The translations under genes and the position numbers were made by a program. A stretch of DNA of 17,183 bases from Patescibacteria group bacterium (GTDB lineage Bacteria > Patescibacteriota > Patescibacteriia > UBA2169), in the NCBI GenBank assembly GCA_018830465.1, contig JAHJSI010000011.1, positions 1-17,183 of the forward strand. The letters are read 5' to 3'. The notes under the pieces were generated by a model that saw nothing but the letters and a program-made list of their open reading frames with translations, did no database searches and was not told where the DNA came from. This document shows positions 14,491-17,183 of the stretch, one piece after another; the first letter of the stretch is position 1, and every line of letters begins with the position of its first letter.

Positions 14491-14835
14491 TTATGATGTA
14501 AGTCTTATTTGCTCCCATTGCTTAAGCTGTTTAGCCATTTGCTGAAAAATTTTTTCATCCATATATTTTTGCAAGGAAGCATCGCGTTTTATTTTTTTCC
14601 AATTAGAAAGAGGCAAGCTTGAAATAGGGCATGTATGTCCTGAATTTACAGCCTGAATATTGCGCGCCATAATCAATTTTACATGTTTTACATCTCTTGC
14701 TAGCAATCTTAAAATTTCCGCGCGTTCTGAAGGCCGCTTTTCATTGTCCCAAGGAAATTTAATGCGTTTAATTATAATACTTGCTATAATAGCAGGAGTG
14801 ATTGCGAGAGTAAGTTGTAATAGGGAATTAGCCAT
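14491..14835 (-). CDS. Small membrane-associated protein of unknown function
   Basis: 114 residues, not recognised. An N-terminal hydrophobic helix (about 5-22, rich in Leu, Ile and Ala) is followed by a basic KRIKFPW segment and a helical, charged domain (35-112) ending in KQLKQWEQIRL. One Cys (C69 in HTCPISSL). Expected topology: N-terminal anchor with a cytoplasmic helical part. It lies upstream of lexA on the same strand with the palindrome between them. The coding frame is coherent and fills the space with no better alternative on the other strand. Confidence 0.65.
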   Translation of the reverse strand: MANSLLQLTLAITPAIIASIIIKRIKFPWDNEKRPSERAEILRLLARDVKHVKLIMARNIQAVNSGHTCPISSLPLSNWKKIKRDASLQKYMDEKIFQQMAKQLKQWEQIRLTS

Positions 14836-14853
14836 GATGTTTGTATTTATGTG

Positions 14854-14920
14854 TTATTAGCGACGTAAGGCGAGCGAAATGAAAAGCTTGCTTTTCATTT
14901 CCGAGCCGAGGAGCTAAATT
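14854..14920 (+). repeat. Dispersed hairpin repeat, single copy
   Basis: This 67-bp unit runs from TTATTAGCGACGTAAGG to GAGGAGCTAAATT. The core is an 11-bp hairpin, GAAATGAAAAG (14876-14886) with CTTTTCATTTC (14891-14901). The ends TTAGC and GCTAA can also pair, and CGAGC is repeated directly on both sides of the hairpin. A diverged relative occurs twice at 16945-17099. It lies in the 147-base gap between the small membrane gene and the peptidase gene; the rest of the gap shows no confident promoter. Confidence 0.85.
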
Positions 14921-14982
14921 GTTTGATATAAGTATACCCGAATAAAAACCGAAACACAAATATTAATCTGTGGATAAGTTTT

Positions 14983-15771
14983 ATGAAAAAAATTATTAGC
15001 ATTTTCGCGATATTTATAATGGTGATTGGATTATATATGGTGCGTGTTCCTGTGCTTAATGTATTAGACGAAATATCAAAGCCAGATTTGCCCGAGGCAA
15101 TTATATATGAGCAAGATCAGATTAGCGGATTGCCAATTAGTGATGATAAAAAAGAAGAGCCAGCACGATCATCGTTGCCTGCTGAATATAATTTGGCAGT
15201 TCCATTCCAGTCGCAGGCGCCACATGCGAATTGGGATATGCCATATCAAGAAGCATGCGAAGAAGCTTGTTTAATTATGGCTGATGCGTATTTTGCGGGA
15301 CGAGCATTGTCCGTGGATGACATGGATGATGCCATCAAAAAATTAATTGACTGGGAAATCAAAGAATTTGGATATTATGAGGACACAACCGCGCAAGAAG
15401 TCGCGCTCATTGTGCAAGGATATTTTGGCTTGTCCGCAAAGATTGATTATAATGTCACAGTGGATAATATCAAAAAGATTATATCCCAAAATAAGTTGAT
15501 TATTATTCCAGCAGCTGGTAGGATACTTCCTAATCCATATTTTACTGGAGAAGGTCCTTTGTATCACATGCTTGTAATCCGCGGGTATACGGATGAATAT
15601 TTTATAACAAATGACCCAGGCACAAAGCGTGGTGAAGAGTTTTTATATAAGTATGATGATTTGATAAATGCGATCCATGATTGGCCAAATGATCATGGAG
15701 GATATAAAGACAATGTTTCAGAGGATGATATGTTGTCAGGCGATAAATTAATGATTGTAGTTGACAAATAG
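14983..15771 (+). CDS. C39-like cysteine peptidase, membrane-anchored or secreted
   Basis: 262 residues. An N-terminal hydrophobic segment (4-20) serves as signal or anchor, followed by a flexible acidic linker (28-65) and a papain-like C39_2-type domain (about 70-262). LAVPFQSQAPHANW (71-84) is the usual entry motif; the likely nucleophile is C92 in QEACEEACL (C96 is the other candidate), the catalytic His H195 in YHMLVIRGY, and Asn/Asp in ITNDPG (208-213). The domain therefore looks complete. Family members cleave peptides outside the cytoplasm; the substrate is unknown. The start at 14983 gives a good signal segment; no Shine-Dalgarno. Nearly adjacent to tsaB downstream. Confidence 0.85.
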   Translation: MKKIISIFAIFIMVIGLYMVRVPVLNVLDEISKPDLPEAIIYEQDQISGLPISDDKKEEPARSSLPAEYNLAVPFQSQAPHANWDMPYQEACEEACLIMADAYFAGRALSVDDMDDAIKKLIDWEIKEFGYYEDTTAQEVALIVQGYFGLSAKIDYNVTVDNIKKIISQNKLIIIPAAGRILPNPYFTGEGPLYHMLVIRGYTDEYFITNDPGTKRGEEFLYKYDDLINAIHDWPNDHGGYKDNVSEDDMLSGDKLMIVVDK

Positions 15772-15781
15772 TTTTAATAAT

Positions 15782-16174
15782 ATGTATTTATTTATAGACA
15801 CAACTGAGAAAGATTCATTTGATATTGCTTTGCTTGATAAAGAGCGTGTAATCAAGAAAAAGACAGTTCAATCACACCGCAAGCATTCTGAAAAACTCTT
15901 GAAATCAATTGAGATGATGTTGAAGTCCGCGAAAGCGCGATTAAAAGATGTGTGTGGAATTCTTGTTGTCCGCGGACCTGGATCTTTCACATCTCTGCGC
16001 ATTGGTGTTGCAACAGCAAATGCGTTAGCTTTTGGACTTTCAGTTCCAATTCAAGGAATAGAAAAATCAAATGATTTAAATAAGGTAGTTTCTTCATTAG
16101 ATAATATCTTTAAGAACAATAAGCGCGCCACAGTTGTGGTGCCTGAATACGGACAATTACCACACATTGCATAA
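15782..16174 (+). CDS. tsaB: Compact TsaB (tRNA threonylcarbamoyladenosine modification protein)
   Basis: ASKHA-fold partner of TsaD in making t6A at position 37 of ANN-decoding tRNAs. Only 130 residues, against roughly 220-230 for typical TsaB. Family motifs: FIDTTEKDSFDIALL (4-18), HSEKLL (35-40), the strongly conserved RGPGSFTSLRIGVATA, then a short tail ending VVPEYGQLPHIA that resembles the usual C-terminal P-Y-x-x-x-P segment. The middle and C-terminal lobe are therefore mostly absent; there is no visible frameshift. The ATG at 15782 is preferred over one at 15761 that overlaps the peptidase gene. Gap to the peptidase gene 10 bases, so probably cotranscribed. Confidence 0.85.
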   Translation: MYLFIDTTEKDSFDIALLDKERVIKKKTVQSHRKHSEKLLKSIEMMLKSAKARLKDVCGILVVRGPGSFTSLRIGVATANALAFGLSVPIQGIEKSNDLNKVVSSLDNIFKNNKRATVVVPEYGQLPHIA

Positions 16175-16193
16175 AAGCGGGGATGTGTTTGGT

Positions 16194-16221
16194 AAAAGCT
16201 ATCCATAAGGGTGGCTTTTTT
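16194..16221 (+). terminator. Intrinsic terminator after tsaB
   Basis: AAAGCTATCC (16195-16204) pairs with GGGTGGCTTT (16209-16218), ten pairs including two G-U, over an ATAA loop, with T at 16216-16221. Confidence 0.85.
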
Positions 16222-16262
16222 ATATGTGGAAAAGTTGTGTAGAAATAGTGTGTTTGACAGGG

Positions 16263-16292
16263 TTGCGTGAATGGGACATGGTGGTGTATAAT
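16263..16292 (+). promoter_or_regulatory. Promoter of mraZ
   Basis: Perfect TATAAT at 16287-16292; TTGCGT at 16263-16268 with an 18-base spacer is the best -35. A perfect TTGACA at 16254-16259 is too far away (27 bases). The -10 lies inside the TGG repeat array. Confidence 0.5.
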
Positions 16293-16330
16293 GGTAGCAC
16301 AGTGGTGATAAGTGGATAAAGGTGGGGATA
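16271..16330 (+). promoter_or_regulatory. Array of TGG repeats with about 10-bp period: likely MraZ operator
   Basis: Six TGG-headed repeats begin at 16272, 16282, 16292, 16303, 16313 and 16323, so spacing is 10, 10, 11, 10, 10. The last three units read AGTGGTGATA, AGTGGATAAA and GGTGGGGATA. MraZ proteins studied in other bacteria bind direct TGGGN-type repeats with 10-bp period upstream of mraZ and repress or activate the cluster. The array overlaps the -10 box, as expected for autorepression. Confidence 0.72.
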
Positions 16331-16354
16331 ATTCATCTAAATTGTGCAAAACTA

Positions 16355-16777
16355 ATGTTTATAGGCGAATACCAACATTCAATTGATAATAAAGGAAGAA
16401 TGGCAATCCCTGCCAAGTTTCGTCAAAGTTTAAAAAAAGGAGCATTTGTAACGCGAGGACTTGATAATTGCTTATTCATATACACGCAAGAAGAATGGAA
16501 AAATCTTGTTGAAAAATTATCTGACCTGCCATTATCACAAGAAAAAAGCCGGGCATTTACGCGCCTTATGTTAGCAGGAGCAATGGATGTGTCGCTTGAT
16601 TCTCAAGGAAGAATACTTATACCAGAATATCTTCGCAAGTTCGCTAATTTGAAAAAAGAAACAATTGTCGCAGGGCTTTACAATCGTTTAGAAATTTGGG
16701 ATACCAGACAGTGGCAAATATATAAGCAAAAAACAGAAAAACAAAGCACAAAAATAGCTGAAGAGTTAAAACTCTAG
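16355..16777 (+). CDS. mraZ: Transcriptional regulator MraZ
   Basis: 140 residues, normal length. Double SpoVT/AbrB-type domain forming a ring-shaped oligomer: first repeat MFIGEYQHSIDNKGRMAIPAKFR, cut here as FIGEYQHSIDNKGR and MAIPAKFR; second repeat DVSLDSQGRILIPEYLR (88-104), then EIWD near the end. A GTG at 16322 is in frame but would cover the operator array; the ATG at 16355 gives the universal MFxGE start. It stands in its standard place directly before rsmH, although here 320 bases of non-coding, repeat-rich DNA separate the two, where they are normally almost adjacent. Confidence 0.96.
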   Translation: MFIGEYQHSIDNKGRMAIPAKFRQSLKKGAFVTRGLDNCLFIYTQEEWKNLVEKLSDLPLSQEKSRAFTRLMLAGAMDVSLDSQGRILIPEYLRKFANLKKETIVAGLYNRLEIWDTRQWQIYKQKTEKQSTKIAEELKL

Positions 16778-16793
16778 GCCAAAAACAAAAATA

Positions 16794-16890
16794 TCAGCCA
16801 AAGGCTGACCAGCGCCCCGTCGCTAAAGCTATGGAGCGTCAGCGACCTCTAGCTGGAAATAGCCTTGGCTTCAAAACTAAATCCAGTTTT
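16794..16890 (+). other. Structured intergenic region after mraZ: long imperfect hairpin and possible terminator
   Basis: Nested helices in order: AGCCAAAGGCT (16796-16806) with AGCCTTGGCT (16861-16870), ten pairs and one bulge; CCAGC (16809-16813) with GCTGG (16852-16856); a symmetric 5x5 internal loop; GTCGCT (16819-16824) with AGCGAC (16841-16846); 16-base apical loop. Next, AAAACT (16873-16878) with AGTTTT (16885-16890) and T-rich sequence could end transcription. No coding potential seen. Pairing found by eye. Confidence 0.45.
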
Positions 16891-16919
16891 TAATTATTTT
16901 TTTAGTATTGATATTTTTG

Positions 16920-16946
16920 TGGAGGCCTAAATAGGCCCCATTTTTT
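16920..16946 (+). terminator. Intrinsic terminator upstream of rsmH
   Basis: TGG-A-GGCCT (16920-16928) pairs with AGGCCCCA (16933-16940) over an AAAT loop, one bulge, then six T (16941-16946). It ends transcription coming from mraZ, which raises the question of how rsmH is expressed. Confidence 0.75.
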
Positions 16947-17099
16947 ATTAGCGACGTAGGGCGAGTGAAATGGAAAAGTAATCTTTTTCATTTCCGAGCT
17001 GAGGAGCTAAATTCTCTCCCATTATTAGCGACGTAGGGCGAGTGAAATGGAAAAGTAATCTTTTTCATTTCCGAGCTGAGGAGCTAAATTCTCTCCCAT
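16945..17099 (+). repeat. Perfect tandem duplication of a 77-bp hairpin repeat before rsmH
   Basis: Two identical copies with period 77 (16946-17022 and 17023-17099). Each holds a 12-bp hairpin, GAAATGGAAAAG with CTTTTTCATTTC (copy 1 at 16967-16978 and 16983-16994; copy 2 at 17044-17055 and 17060-17071), with one G-U pair, and ends in CTCTCCCAT. In copy 2 that final AT is the start of the rsmH ATG; in copy 1 the next base is T, so no start codon forms. The single copy at 14854-14920 is a diverged relative. Confidence 0.97.
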
Positions 17100-17183
17100 G
17101 GAAAAATCTCAACATATTCCAGTTTTATTAAATGAGGTCATAGAAGGATTGAATTTGTCTGTGAATGATACTGTGATTGACGC
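17098..17183 (+). CDS. rsmH: 16S rRNA (cytosine1402-N4)-methyltransferase RsmH, N-terminal part
   Basis: The first 28 codons of an open frame running off the window. HIPVLLNEVIEGL (6-18) is the hallmark start of RsmH/MraW, followed by the expected VIDA segment before the SAM-binding motif. It methylates N4 of C1402 in the 16S decoding centre. mraZ-rsmH is the usual start of the division/cell-wall cluster, so fts and mur genes may follow beyond the window. GAGGAG at 17078-17083 within the second repeat copy is a possible Shine-Dalgarno, but 14 bases from the ATG is far. Confidence 0.94.
   Translation, partial: MEKSQHIPVLLNEVIEGLNLSVNDTVID

Noticed and set aside
14969..14977. TGTGGATAA, a perfect DnaA-box sequence, plus near matches at 16310-16318
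   Set aside because: Only one perfect box, with the near match better explained by the mraZ repeat array; no dnaA, dnaN or cluster of boxes, so not an origin.
16254..16292. TTGACA at 16254 paired with TATAAT at 16287
   Set aside because: The spacer would be 27 bases, far outside the working range.
16110..16349. Minus-strand open frame over the tsaB end and mraZ leader
   Set aside because: It runs through the tsaB terminator, the mraZ promoter and the TGG array; its His/Pro-rich translation looks random.
16945..17099. Tandem repeats considered as a CRISPR array
   Set aside because: Two contiguous 77-bp copies with no spacers and no cas genes.

Overview
The window is a gene-dense, AT-rich bacterial segment. 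It most likely comes from a Patescibacteria (Candidate Phyla Radiation) genome of the Parcubacteria type. This is inferred from gene content: a very short TsaB, an MLENxFGSK-type winged-helix regulator, a PP2C-like/membrane/propeller protein, an L7/L12 with a long charged N-terminal tail, tandem gpmI genes, and almost no recognisable Shine-Dalgarno sites. UGA ends both gpmI genes and rplJ, so the UGA=Gly code of Gracilibacteria/Absconditabacteria does not apply. No tRNA, rRNA, CRISPR array, transposase or phage gene was seen.

Layout. (1) 1-81 is the tail of an unknown Cys-containing protein, closed by a terminator. (2) 193-6301 is a plus-strand lower-glycolysis operon, pgk-eno-gpmI-gpmI-PAP2 phosphatase, converting 1,3-bisphosphoglycerate to PEP. 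It starts at an extended -10 box placed so close to pgk that the mRNA may be leaderless. (3) 6291-7334 (minus) is a membrane-anchored CAP-domain protein, convergent with and overlapping the PAP2 gene. (4) 7444-9630 (plus) carries a mannose-1-phosphate guanylyltransferase and the septal-wall glycosylase MltG. (5) 9632-10970 is an L10 leader RNA with its attenuator, then rplJ and rplL and a strong two-way terminator. (6) 10982-13120 (minus) and 13182-13745 (plus) are a PP2C-like/coiled-coil/propeller membrane protein and a winged-helix regulator, transcribed divergently from overlapping promoters. (7) 13797-14835 (minus) is lexA and a small membrane-associated protein of unknown role, separated by a 30-bp perfect palindrome. 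(8) 14983-16174 (plus) is a secreted or anchored C39-like peptidase and a compact TsaB. (9) 16271-17183 is mraZ behind an array of TGG repeats that looks like its own operator, a structured intergenic region, a 77-bp perfect tandem duplication, and the start of rsmH (the start of a division/cell-wall cluster).

The most unusual parts are non-coding or inserted DNA. An inverted-repeat element of exactly 25 codons appears inserted in frame in the guanylyltransferase gene. A dispersed hairpin repeat occurs once upstream of the peptidase gene and twice in tandem directly before rsmH, where the repeat includes the first two bases of the start codon. A long, symmetric-looped hairpin of about 75 nt follows mraZ. 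The L10 attenuator is complete and readable from sequence. None of these structures was folded computationally.
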